A stretch of DNA of 12,682 nucleotides from DASRRB01 sp036732755 (GTDB taxonomy: Bacteria; Planctomycetota; B15-G4; SIAN01). The notes below the pieces were generated by a model. It was not told the origin of the DNA. It made no database searches and saw only the letters and a program-made list of their open reading frames with translations. The position numbers were made by a program, and so were the translations under genes. This document shows, in pieces, positions 1-6,496 of this stretch (positions within the stretch are counted from its first letter, which is position 1; each line of letters starts with the position of its first letter). Location of the stretch: NCBI GenBank assembly GCA_036732755.1, contig DAINBU010000131.1:1-12682 (forward strand), given 5' to 3'.

Positions 1-545
1 GCCGTCGGCAGCAGCGCGAGCCCCCACGCCGCGCGATCGCCGCCGTGCTTCGCGTCGAGGTCGGCGCGCAGCCGCTCGAGCGCCCGCTTCAGCCGCGTGC
101 GCACCGTCTCGACCGGCACGTTGCTGCGCTTCGCGATCGCGCCGGGCTTGAGCGCGTCGAAGTAGCGCAGCACGATGGTCGAGCGGTAGGGCTCGTCGAG
201 GCGGCGCACCGCGGCGACCAGCCGCTCGACCGTCTCGAGCCGCGCGGCCGCGTCGGCGGCGGAGGGCAGCGCCTCGGGCCGCGCGGCGGCGCGCTCGCGC
301 TCGCTTCGGCGCTGCTCTTCGCGCAGGCCGGAACGCGCGAAGTTGCGGACGACGCCGCTGAGCCATTCGCGCAGCGAACGGACCTTTTCCTGTCCCGGCT
401 TTCGCTGCAGCGCGAGCAGCAGCGCGCGCTGCGCGACGTCGTCGGCCGCCGCCGGATCGAACAGAAGCCGACGCGCGAGCACGCGCAGGAAGTGCGCGTG
501 GCTCGCGAGCGGCTCGGCGTCGTCGGCTTGCGGGCGCGGGTCCAT
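1..545 (-). CDS. ECF-family RNA polymerase sigma factor, C-terminus beyond window
   Basis: An extracytoplasmic-function sigma factor would direct RNA polymerase to a dedicated promoter set. The ATG at 545 opens a frame with no stop before base 1, so 181 complete codons are visible and the 3' end is missing. A sigma2 region is seen at about residues 13-80 (FLRVLARRLLFDPAAADDVAQ, then REWLSGVVRNFARS). A sigma4 region follows at about 104-160 (RLDEPYRSTIVLRYF, then VPVETVRTRLKRALERLR, the helix-turn-helix). After sigma4 comes KHGGDRAAWGLALLP, a tail I associate with planctomycete sigma factors that continue into a C-terminal extension, often a membrane segment; this is recall, not a search. No Shine-Dalgarno is visible before the ATG. 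An inverted repeat lies 25 bases upstream of the start. Family is secure; the extension and target genes are unknown. Confidence 0.88.
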   Translation of the reverse strand, partial: MDPRPQADDAEPLASHAHFLRVLARRLLFDPAAADDVAQRALLLALQRKPGQEKVRSLREWLSGVVRNFARSGLREEQRRSERERAAARPEALPSAADAAARLETVERLVAAVRRLDEPYRSTIVLRYFDALKPGAIAKRSNVPVETVRTRLKRALERLRADLDAKHGGDRAAWGLALLPT

Positions 546-569
546 GGGGTGTCCGACGTCGGTTGTCGC

Positions 570-587
570 GGACCGGAAAACCGGTCC
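570..587. repeat. Perfect 7-bp inverted repeat in a divergent intergenic region
   Basis: GGACCGG-AAAA-CCGGTCC is a perfect 7-bp inverted repeat with a four-base A loop, located between the divergent sigma factor and phosphoribosyltransferase genes. It begins 25 bases upstream of the sigma ATG. It could be an operator, or a hairpin in the sigma leader RNA. There is no T-tract, so a terminator is unlikely. A second short palindrome, CCGACGTCGG, lies at 553-562, but such sites are common in GC-rich DNA. Confidence 0.6.
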
Positions 588-643
588 AGCCCTCGGGCCG
601 GCGCGCCGTCCTCCCCGGGGCCCGGCGGCTTCCGCCACGGGAC

Positions 644-649
644 TACAAT
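644..649 (+). promoter_or_regulatory. Possible -10 element for the phosphoribosyltransferase gene
   Basis: TACAAT matches the sigma70 -10 consensus in five of six positions and stands out in otherwise GC-rich DNA, 31 bases before the gene's ATG. No convincing -35 hexamer is visible 16-18 bases upstream, so this may be an activator-dependent or alternative-sigma promoter. It may also be chance. Confidence 0.35.
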
Positions 650-666
650 CTCGCCTCCCGATTGCC

Positions 667-671
667 GAAGG
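667..671 (+). promoter_or_regulatory. Ribosome binding site fixing the start at 680
   Basis: GAAGG lies 8 bases before the ATG at 680. The same frame is open back to an ATG at 563, but that upstream part is not conserved-looking sequence and overlaps the putative -10 element. The Shine-Dalgarno therefore favours 680 as the true start. Confidence 0.6.
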
Positions 672-679
672 GCCACGAC

Positions 680-1312
680 ATGAGCCGTTCCCTCACGCCC
701 CCTCCGACGCCGCCGCCGAGCTTGCGGCGCGTCGTCTCTGCGGAGGAGGTGCGCGTGCGCATCGAAGCGCTCGCGGCGACCGTTGCGCGGGATTTCGAGG
801 GGATGGTGCCGCTCTTCATCGTCATCGCCGAGGGGGCGCGCCGGTTCGCGGGCGAGTTGCAGCAAGGTGTGAACGCGCGCGGCGGCTTCGTCGAGACGCT
901 CGTCGTCCGCGCCCGCCGCACGCGCGGCAGCGACCTCGTCGAGGTGAAGCTCGACGACTTCGACGTCACGCGCTGCACCGACCGCGACCTGCTCGTCATC
1001 GACGACATCGCCGACGAGGGGCGCACGCTCGCCGCCGTCCTCGCGCGCGTCCGCGCCGCCGACCCGCGCACCGTAAAGAGCGCCGTGCTGGTGAGCAAGC
1101 ACGCGCGCCGCTGCATGCCGATCGAGCTCGACTACGTCGGCTTCGAGGTCGACGACGGCTGGGTCCTCGGCTTCGGCATGGACCTCGACGGGAAGTACCG
1201 CGAGCTCGACCACCTCGCCGTGGTCGTCGACGCGGGCGAGGTGAGCGAGCCGCGTGCGCCGCGCAAGCGGCGCGAACCGGGCGAGCCGCGCGCGACGAGC
1301 CGGCGGCGGTGA
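680..1312 (+). CDS. hpt: Hypoxanthine phosphoribosyltransferase-like protein with divergent active-site loops
   Basis: This cytoplasmic purine-salvage type enzyme (210 aa) would make IMP or GMP from a free purine base and PRPP. Support comes from DLLVIDDIADEGRTL at 103-117, the PRPP-binding motif with paired Asp 108/109 and Asp112. Lys140 in VLVSK and the purine-binding block DYVGFEVDDGWVLGFGMDLDGKYREL at 151-176 also fit. Length suits the family. Two loops are unusual. The PPi-binding loop, normally LKG, reads AEG at 50-52, replacing the conserved Lys. The mobile-loop Ser-Tyr pair near residue 78 is replaced by Ala-Arg. The C-terminal 20 residues are Arg/Pro-rich. Residues 7-13 are almost entirely Pro/Thr. 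The gene is divergent from the sigma factor and convergent with the next gene (15-bp gap). Fold assignment is firm; hypoxanthine as substrate is inferred. Confidence 0.85.
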   Translation: MSRSLTPPPTPPPSLRRVVSAEEVRVRIEALAATVARDFEGMVPLFIVIAEGARRFAGELQQGVNARGGFVETLVVRARRTRGSDLVEVKLDDFDVTRCTDRDLLVIDDIADEGRTLAAVLARVRAADPRTVKSAVLVSKHARRCMPIELDYVGFEVDDGWVLGFGMDLDGKYRELDHLAVVVDAGEVSEPRAPRKRREPGEPRATSRRR

Positions 1313-1327
1313 GCGCGGTCGCCCGGG

Positions 1328-1738
1328 TCAGTGCGCGAGCTGGGCGAGGCGCGTGAACAGCAGCGCCCGCGCCGCCGCGCTCCTGTCGTCATCACCGCGT
1401 ACGGCATCGGTCAGCGCCTCTTTCAAGAACCCGATCCCGCACCTCACCTGCAACTGCACCATCTCCTCCGGCGACTTCGTCGCTCGCGCGATCCTCGCGA
1501 CGGACTGCTCCTCGAAGAAGTGCAGGATCACCGCGCTGCGATTCGGCTCGGCGAGCGCGAGCACCGCCTCGACGACGCGGCGGCGCAGCTCGGCGCGGGC
1601 GAGTGCCTCGTCGGGGGTTGCGGGGGCGGGCGGCGGCGGGATCGCGCCGTCGCGCGCGACGAGCGCCCGCGCGAGCCGCGCAAGCCATCGGGAATGGCGC
1701 AGCAGGACCTCCGCATCGATCGGCGCATACGCGGGCAT
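1328..1738 (-). CDS. Sigma2-deleted ECF sigma factor-like protein (sigma4 only)
   Basis: The 136-aa protein starts at ATG 1738 and aligns with the sigma factor at 1-545. Residues 10-30 (EVLLRHSRWLARLARALVARD) match the first helix of sigma2. Then AIPPPPAPATPDEA replaces the rest of sigma2 and the linker, roughly 70 residues. Residues 44-112 (RRVVEAVLALAEPNRSAVILHFF onward) match sigma4. The tail RGDDDRSAAARALL even matches the HGGDRAAWGLALL extension of the intact protein. The recognition helix is degenerate: the ETVRTRLKRAL equivalent reads EEMVQLQVRCGIG, losing its basic residues. It follows the upstream gene by 52 bp on the same strand, probably co-transcribed. No Shine-Dalgarno. It cannot bind core polymerase like a normal sigma factor. 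It could be a decaying pseudogene that kept its frame, or a regulator that binds another protein. Confidence 0.72.
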   Translation of the reverse strand: MPAYAPIDAEVLLRHSRWLARLARALVARDGAIPPPPAPATPDEALARAELRRRVVEAVLALAEPNRSAVILHFFEEQSVARIARATKSPEEMVQLQVRCGIGFLKEALTDAVRGDDDRSAAARALLFTRLAQLAH

Positions 1739-1790
1739 CGCCGAACCCAACGGCGCGGACCGGCGATTCCGTTCAGCTGTTCGAAAAGCG

Positions 1791-3725
1791 TCAGAAGCGG
1801 ACGCGGGCGACCTGGAAGGCGCGCGCCTCGACGTCGCGGGAGGCGATGCGGGCGCGGGAGGACCAGATCTCGACGGTGAGCTTCCCGGGCGGGACGGCGA
1901 GCTCGCCGTGGCCCGCGGGCGAAAGGCTGGTCGTCGCGACGACCGCGCCGTCGCGGCGGACGCGTACCTGGTATCGGTCGGAATTCCGAAGGGACCGGGC
2001 CGTGCCCTCCTCGAGCGCGGGAGCTGCGAAACGCAGCGTGGTGCTGGGTTCCACGCGGACGACGACGCCATCGCGTTGCTCGCCGGATGCGAGCGACAGG
2101 GACGGCACCACGCCGACCCAACCGTCCACCGTCACCGCGACGACGTCGTATTCGCCGGCGCGGACCCGGGCGAACTCGAATTCGCCCGACGGCGAATGGA
2201 AGCCGGAGCGAATCGCCAGCTCCTCCGTCGCCTCGTCGCGCCGGATCAGGGTCACGTACATGCCGACGTTGGCGGGCTTGCCGGGCCCGAACTCGACCGT
2301 GCCGTGGAGAGTCGCGACCGCCGCGCAATCGACCACGCAGTCGTGCTCGCCGTCATGGAGGAAGCGGGCACGGCCCGTCCACTCGGCGGCTCCGACGCGC
2401 GCCGCCACTCCCACATCCACTTCGCCGAGCTGCACGGCTTCGAGGGTGACCGTCCCGTCCGGTCCTCCCGTGCCCTGACTGTTCACGACCCGGCGATCGA
2501 CCAGGCTCGCAACGTCCGCGAGCAGGCTCGTCGGGACGCTCCCGTCGGGAAGGCGAGCCCGCACGACCAGCGGCGCCGCGCGCGGCAGCTCGATCACGAC
2601 GCCGCGGCGCTGCTCGCCCAGCGCGAGCGAGCACTGGTACGTCCCCGAAGAACAACGTCGATCCGGCGATCGGACGTCGAGGATGCAAGGTCCGGCACCC
2701 AGCCCGCGCAGCTCGAATTCGCCGTTCGCATCCGATTTCTGACCGCGGCCGTCGACGCTCTGCCCGACGGATGAGCCCGTCACTTCGACGAAGACCAGAC
2801 CTTCGGAGCTTCTCGACCGGCCGATGGTCGCACCCGCCACCGGCTCGCCCGAATCGTCGACGACGCGCCCCGAGAGGCTCGACCGGCGACCCACGTGCCA
2901 CTCGATCTCGCGCCGCTCGCCGGGTTCGAGGTAGAGCGTCAGCGAATCCTGCCGTTTCTCGCCCGCGTCCTCGCCATACGTGGCGGTGAGATTGAGATCG
3001 ATCTCCGCCGGCACGTCCTCGAAGAGGAACTCGTTCGGGTCCAGGTCGCGCGGCGACGCGCCGGGTGGCTCGGCGGAGTGCTTCCAACGCCGAGTACGCA
3101 ATCGCATGCTGACGACGTCCCACGAATTCGTCTGCAGCGAGAGGCGATCACTGCTCAACGGCTCCCCGCTCGTGCCGAAGAGCCGGCCATGGATCGACGC
3201 CGCGCGCGGAATCGCGATCTCGAGCGGTTGCTCGGGGGTACCGATCGGCTCGTCCGGGACCAACACCTTGTCGAGCGTGAAGCTCTTCGATTCCACCGTG
3301 AGGTGGAGCCGCCGATCCGTCGGGATCGTGAAGGTCGCCATCCCGTCGCTCGCGCTGACCGCCGTGCCGAGGGGCGGCAGGCCCGCGACCTCGTATTTGT
3401 CGAGGCGGAACGTCATGCCCTCGATCGGGGTGCGGTCGAGCTCGTCGAAGACGTGGATTCGCAGGTCGCGCGCCGGGATCCGGACGTAGTGCTTGTCGTC
3501 GAATTCTTCGGCCACGTTGCGATCGGCGTCGGCGGCTCCATCCGCGTTCGCGCCCGAGGCGGTCGCGACGGGGACGAAGACTCGCTCTTCCGCGCGCTCT
3601 TCGGCGCGCGCCGACGCGGTGGCCGGCGTCGTTTCGCCGGAGCACCACCACCCCACGACGAACGCCGCCGCGACGAGCAGCGCGACGCTCGCGAGGACGA
3701 CGCTCCTTCGCCTCAAGACGCGCAC
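1791..3725 (-). CDS. Membrane-anchored carboxypeptidase-regulatory-like beta-sandwich protein, paralog 2
   Basis: The 644-aa protein has an Arg-rich N-terminus and one hydrophobic segment (about 9-27), then a low-complexity Ala/Glu linker, so the rest probably lies outside the cytoplasmic membrane. Repeated beta-sandwich modules resembling the carboxypeptidase regulatory-like domain follow: SIHGRLFGTSGEPLS near 177, and SLSGRVVDDSGEPVAGATI near 283, followed by DANGEFELRGLGAG. Phrases such as LEPGERREIEW recur in its upstream neighbour. The C-terminus ends in VARVRF, matching VVRVRF of that neighbour, so the two are tandem paralogs. The start is GTG at 3725, chosen because it places basic residues directly before the membrane segment; no good Shine-Dalgarno is seen. 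CGWWC-like residues do not form a proper lipobox. These domains usually act as structural or binding modules; no catalytic motif is visible. Function unknown. Confidence 0.82.
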   Translation of the reverse strand: MRVLRRRSVVLASVALLVAAAFVVGWWCSGETTPATASARAEERAEERVFVPVATASGANADGAADADRNVAEEFDDKHYVRIPARDLRIHVFDELDRTPIEGMTFRLDKYEVAGLPPLGTAVSASDGMATFTIPTDRRLHLTVESKSFTLDKVLVPDEPIGTPEQPLEIAIPRAASIHGRLFGTSGEPLSSDRLSLQTNSWDVVSMRLRTRRWKHSAEPPGASPRDLDPNEFLFEDVPAEIDLNLTATYGEDAGEKRQDSLTLYLEPGERREIEWHVGRRSSLSGRVVDDSGEPVAGATIGRSRSSEGLVFVEVTGSSVGQSVDGRGQKSDANGEFELRGLGAGPCILDVRSPDRRCSSGTYQCSLALGEQRRGVVIELPRAAPLVVRARLPDGSVPTSLLADVASLVDRRVVNSQGTGGPDGTVTLEAVQLGEVDVGVAARVGAAEWTGRARFLHDGEHDCVVDCAAVATLHGTVEFGPGKPANVGMYVTLIRRDEATEELAIRSGFHSPSGEFEFARVRAGEYDVVAVTVDGWVGVVPSLSLASGEQRDGVVVRVEPSTTLRFAAPALEEGTARSLRNSDRYQVRVRRDGAVVATTSLSPAGHGELAVPPGKLTVEIWSSRARIASRDVEARAFQVARVRF

Positions 3726-3782
3726 TCCGCGTGACGAACCGGGCGGCCCGCGCGAACCACGTGAGCCGAACTCGCCGCGGCA

Positions 3783-5804
3783 TTAGAACCGGACGCGCAC
3801 GACTGCGCCCACGCGCGCCTCGACTTCCCGCGTGCCGACGACCTCGCCGGCGGCGATCGCCGTGATCGTGAGGCGGCCGGGCGGGACGGTGAGGGAGGTG
3901 CGGCCGAGGGGGGCGGCGAAGGCGGCGCCGACGAAGGCGCCGGCCGCTCGCGCCTCGAAGCGGATCGAGCTGCCCTCTTCGGAGTTGGTTCGCGGAGGAG
4001 CGACGGAGGGCGGCACGACGAGTTCGAGCGTGGCGCCGCGCGCGAGCGCGACGACGACGTCGCCGCGCTGCTCGCCCGCGCCGAACACGACGCCCGCCGC
4101 GACGCCGACGCGGCCGTCGCCGGCCTGCGCGAGGACGTCGTAGGTGCCGGCGGCGACGTTCGTGAATTCGAAGGTGCCGGGCGCGGCCATCGACTGCATC
4201 GTCTGCGCGCTCCAGAAGCAGGGCGCCGCGCCGCGCCGCAGGAGCGTCGCGGACGCGGCGACGGGCTGCTTCGGGTCGAGCGCGTCGACGAGCGTGCCGC
4301 CGAGCCTTCCGCCGACAGCGAACCGGACCTCGCACTCGTGCTTGCCGTCGTGGTGGAACTTCGTCTCCACCGCGGGCCACGGGCTCGCGAGCGGCGCGAC
4401 GACGCGGACGGTGACGTCGCCGAACGGCACGCCGGGGACGATCGAGGCCGTGTCCGCTTCCGGCGCCGAATCGTGGACGACGTCGCGGCGGACGAAACGG
4501 AACGCGAGCGGATCGACGTGCACCTCGGCCGGGTCGACGCGCGCGCCCTCCGGATCGAGCGCGCGCACGACCAGCGGCGCCGCGTCGGGGATCCGGATTT
4601 CGACGCCGCTGCGCTCCTCGCCGTCGGCGAGGGTGAGCGGCACGACCTCGACGGCCCGATGTGCGTCGCGCGGATCGACCTGCAGCGCGATCTCCCCCGA
4701 CGGCGCGGCGGGGACGCGGAAGCTCCCCGAGTCTTCGCACGTCGCGGCGGCGACGATGCCGTGGACGAAGTCGACGACGAGCACCATCGCCCCCGCGACC
4801 GGCGTCCCGTCGGCGCCGACGACGCGGCCGCTCACGCTCGCGCCGCGCGGCAGGATCCAGGTGAGCTCGCGCTCCTCGCCCGGATCGAGCCAGAGGTCGT
4901 GCCGCCACCTCCGCATCTCCTCCTCGTCCGAGCCGGCGTTCAGGTGGAGCTCGACGTCGGCCGGCAGGCCGGGGATCGAGAACCTCCCCGACGCATCGGG
5001 CACGACGCTGCACTCCCCCCTCACCGCGCCGAACATCGACGCGAACGGCGGCCGCGGCCGCTCGAGCCCGCGCCGATCGAATTGGCAGAGCAGCCGCAGT
5101 CCCGCCACCGGCTGCCGGTCGGGCCCGAGCACGATCCCGCGCAGCGACGCCGAGCGCGCGAGCCCGACCTCGAGCGGCCGCTCCTTCGTGCCGCGGCCGG
5201 CGGAGGCCGAAAACCAGACCGGCGTGTAGCCCGTCGCAAGGACGTCGACGAAGAGCGCCTCCGACGGCGGCACGTCGAACTTCGCGTCGCCGGCCGCGTC
5301 GCTCTTCACCGTGGTGCGCGCGGTGTCCGTGATCGGCGGCGCTCCGCCGTGCAGCACGAGCGCGGGCACCGGCCCCCACCTCGTCGTCGTGTTCGCGAGC
5401 GCGTCCGCGCGCAGGAACGAGACCAGCACTGAAGCGTTCGCGACCGCGCACCCGTCCGCCTCGTCGAAGACGTGGACGTGGAAAGGGCGCGGCGTGTCGG
5501 CGGAGGTCGAGTCGGCGCCCTCTCCCGAGTCGGGACCCGGCGCGAACTTGCGTTCCACCGTCGCCTCGAGCGGCTCCTTCGTCGGCCCCGCCGCACCGGC
5601 GGCGTCGAGTTTCGCCGCGTCCGCGTCTTCGCCGCCGCGGCGCACCGCGTCTCGCGCGGCATCCTCGGTCGATTCGCGCAGCAGCCACCACGTCGCAGCC
5701 CCGACCAGCGCAATCGCGACGACCACGAGCGCGCCGCGCGCCGCCGCACCACCGTTCCGCCGCTGCTCGCCGAACTTCACCCATCCGCTCCGCGCGCGGT
5801 CCAC
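3783..5804 (-). CDS. Membrane-anchored carboxypeptidase-regulatory-like beta-sandwich protein, paralog 1
   Basis: The 673-aa protein has a membrane segment at about 24-42 (GALVVVAIALVGAATWWLL), an acidic Ala-rich linker to about 105, then serial beta-sandwich modules. RPFHVHVFDEADG near 106 parallels RDLRIHVFDELDR in paralog 2. LRGIVLGPDRQPVAGLRL is near 221, with DASGRFSIPGLPADVELHL after it. SVSGRVVGADGTPVAGAM is near 323. LDPGEERELTW and the last stretch TVPPGRLTITA...VRVRF also have counterparts in paralog 2. The longest start is GTG 5804. A GTG at 5780 has a better ribosome site (GGAG at 5788-5791, 7-base spacing) and would give 665 aa. It is first of a probable three-gene unit, with 57 bp to the next gene. 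Likely extracytoplasmic, with no recognisable enzyme motif. Such proteins commonly sit beside ECF sigma genes in planctomycetes (recalled, not searched). Confidence 0.82.
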   Translation of the reverse strand: MDRARSGWVKFGEQRRNGGAAARGALVVVAIALVGAATWWLLRESTEDAARDAVRRGGEDADAAKLDAAGAAGPTKEPLEATVERKFAPGPDSGEGADSTSADTPRPFHVHVFDEADGCAVANASVLVSFLRADALANTTTRWGPVPALVLHGGAPPITDTARTTVKSDAAGDAKFDVPPSEALFVDVLATGYTPVWFSASAGRGTKERPLEVGLARSASLRGIVLGPDRQPVAGLRLLCQFDRRGLERPRPPFASMFGAVRGECSVVPDASGRFSIPGLPADVELHLNAGSDEEEMRRWRHDLWLDPGEERELTWILPRGASVSGRVVGADGTPVAGAMVLVVDFVHGIVAAATCEDSGSFRVPAAPSGEIALQVDPRDAHRAVEVVPLTLADGEERSGVEIRIPDAAPLVVRALDPEGARVDPAEVHVDPLAFRFVRRDVVHDSAPEADTASIVPGVPFGDVTVRVVAPLASPWPAVETKFHHDGKHECEVRFAVGGRLGGTLVDALDPKQPVAASATLLRRGAAPCFWSAQTMQSMAAPGTFEFTNVAAGTYDVLAQAGDGRVGVAAGVVFGAGEQRGDVVVALARGATLELVVPPSVAPPRTNSEEGSSIRFEARAAGAFVGAAFAAPLGRTSLTVPPGRLTITAIAAGEVVGTREVEARVGAVVRVRF

Positions 5805-5885
5805 CGCCCGCCGCGCGGCGCGAAGGCTAGCGCCCCATGTTCCGCGGAAGTTCGACCGTTACGTCGGCGATACCGCGCGGCTCGA

Positions 5886-5929
5886 CGCTCCGCGTGGAAG
5901 CAGGGGAAGCGCTCCGCGAGCTCGGCGGC
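5886..5929 (-). repeat. Direct repeat copy A: relic of a synthase 3' end
   Basis: These 44 bases match 6501-6544 with 4 mismatches, including an unbroken 23-base identity. Read on the minus strand in the equivalent frame, they encode AAELAERFPCFHAER, against AADLAERFPCFHAER at the C-terminus of the synthase gene. Immediately upstream the similarity continues only at protein level (Leu for Ile). The stop codon is lost and the frame runs on into non-homologous sequence. This copy lies just downstream of the antitoxin stop, so the two copies bracket the toxin-antitoxin remnant. Confidence 0.75.
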
Positions 5930-5939
5930 CAAGGGGGCC

Positions 5940-6170
5940 TCAGGCGGATCGTCGTCCCTCGTGGATGAAGTTCAGGATCTCCTTTCGACTGAGCCCGAGC
6001 GGAACGCCGGGGACGTCCAGCGGCGACTTCCCCTTCGAGGATTTCGCGGCGGGCCGAAGCTCGAAGATCTGGCCGTCGCGCCGTCGGATCTGCACGGAGC
6101 CGTCCCGACGAGCCTCCTCCAGGAGGGAGGCCAGGTTCTGGCGCGCTTCAGAGTACGTGTAGACCTTCAC
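5940..6170 (-). CDS. Phd/YefM-type antitoxin
   Basis: This 76-aa protein starts at GTG 6170 and begins KVYTYSEARQNLASLLEEAR, the classic N-terminal DNA-binding segment of Phd/YefM antitoxins (Y-S-E-A-R-Q/x-N/x-L-A-x-L-L). RRRDGQIFELRP follows at about 38-49. Its C-terminus (SPLDVPGVPLGLSRKEILNFI) would normally wrap and neutralise the toxin. The start overlaps the stop of the toxin gene in a GTGA tetranucleotide, so translation is probably coupled and the toxin gene comes first, the reverse of the usual order. The toxin partner is 5'-truncated, leaving this probably an orphan antitoxin. Antitoxins of this type typically repress their own promoter; no obvious operator remains upstream, as expected if it was lost in the deletion. 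Confidence 0.82.
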   Translation of the reverse strand: MKVYTYSEARQNLASLLEEARRDGSVQIRRRDGQIFELRPAAKSSKGKSPLDVPGVPLGLSRKEILNFIHEGRRSA

Positions 6171-6421
6171 GAGGAGATCTCCCAGATGTCGAGATCCATC
6201 GACTTCGCAACTTCGACCATACCGGTGTCGAGCGAGAGAAGCGGAGTGCCGAGTGCCTTCGCGCACGCCAGCACGTACGAGTCGTAGGCGTACAACCCGG
6301 TCGCGTCGCTGATCCGCAGCGCCTCGTCGATGTCCACGTCGATGAACCGGATCGCGATCTGCCGATAGGCGGCGACCGCCTGTTCGGCCTGCGCAAGGCG
6401 GATCCGGCGCCGCTTCAGCAT
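6167..6421 (-). pseudogene. PIN-domain (VapC-like) toxin, N-terminally truncated
   Basis: From ATG 6421 the frame gives 84 aa. RISDATGLYAYDSYVLACAKALGTPLLSLD is the C-terminal half of a PIN ribonuclease domain, carrying two of its acidic metal ligands (the Asp in AYDSY and the one in LSLD). PIN toxins are normally about 130 aa and open with a LDTN/LDSS strand holding the first catalytic Asp; this is absent. Homology continues upstream of the ATG in the same frame: SPRLRWEVGNALSA (about 6463-6422) fits the PIN region containing the conserved Glu, with no start codon. It then hits TGA at 6497-6499, which is also the stop of the synthase gene. So the toxin lost roughly its first 40 residues and is joined to the synthase 3' end. 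Catalytic activity is very unlikely. It could still be translated and bind the antitoxin. Confidence 0.75.
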
Positions 6422-6496
6422 CGCCGAGAGAGCGTTGCCGACCTCCCACCGGAGGCGCGGTGACGTTCGGTCGCCGCGTAATTGCGCGCCGCTCGA

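Noticed and set aside
563..679. N-terminal extension of the phosphoribosyltransferase to ATG 563
   Set aside because: It would cover the -10-like TACAAT and part of the inverted repeat, it has no family similarity, and GAAGG points to ATG 680.
1254..2774. A 506-codon plus-strand frame over the sigma-like gene and paralog 2
   Set aside because: Antisense shadow; it starts inside the phosphoribosyltransferase gene and has no recognisable domain.
3148..5784. An 878-codon open frame on the minus strand across both beta-sandwich genes
   Set aside because: It is a shadow of the two real genes in another frame: Arg/Ala/Gly-dominated, lacking any domain, and crossing the gene boundary.
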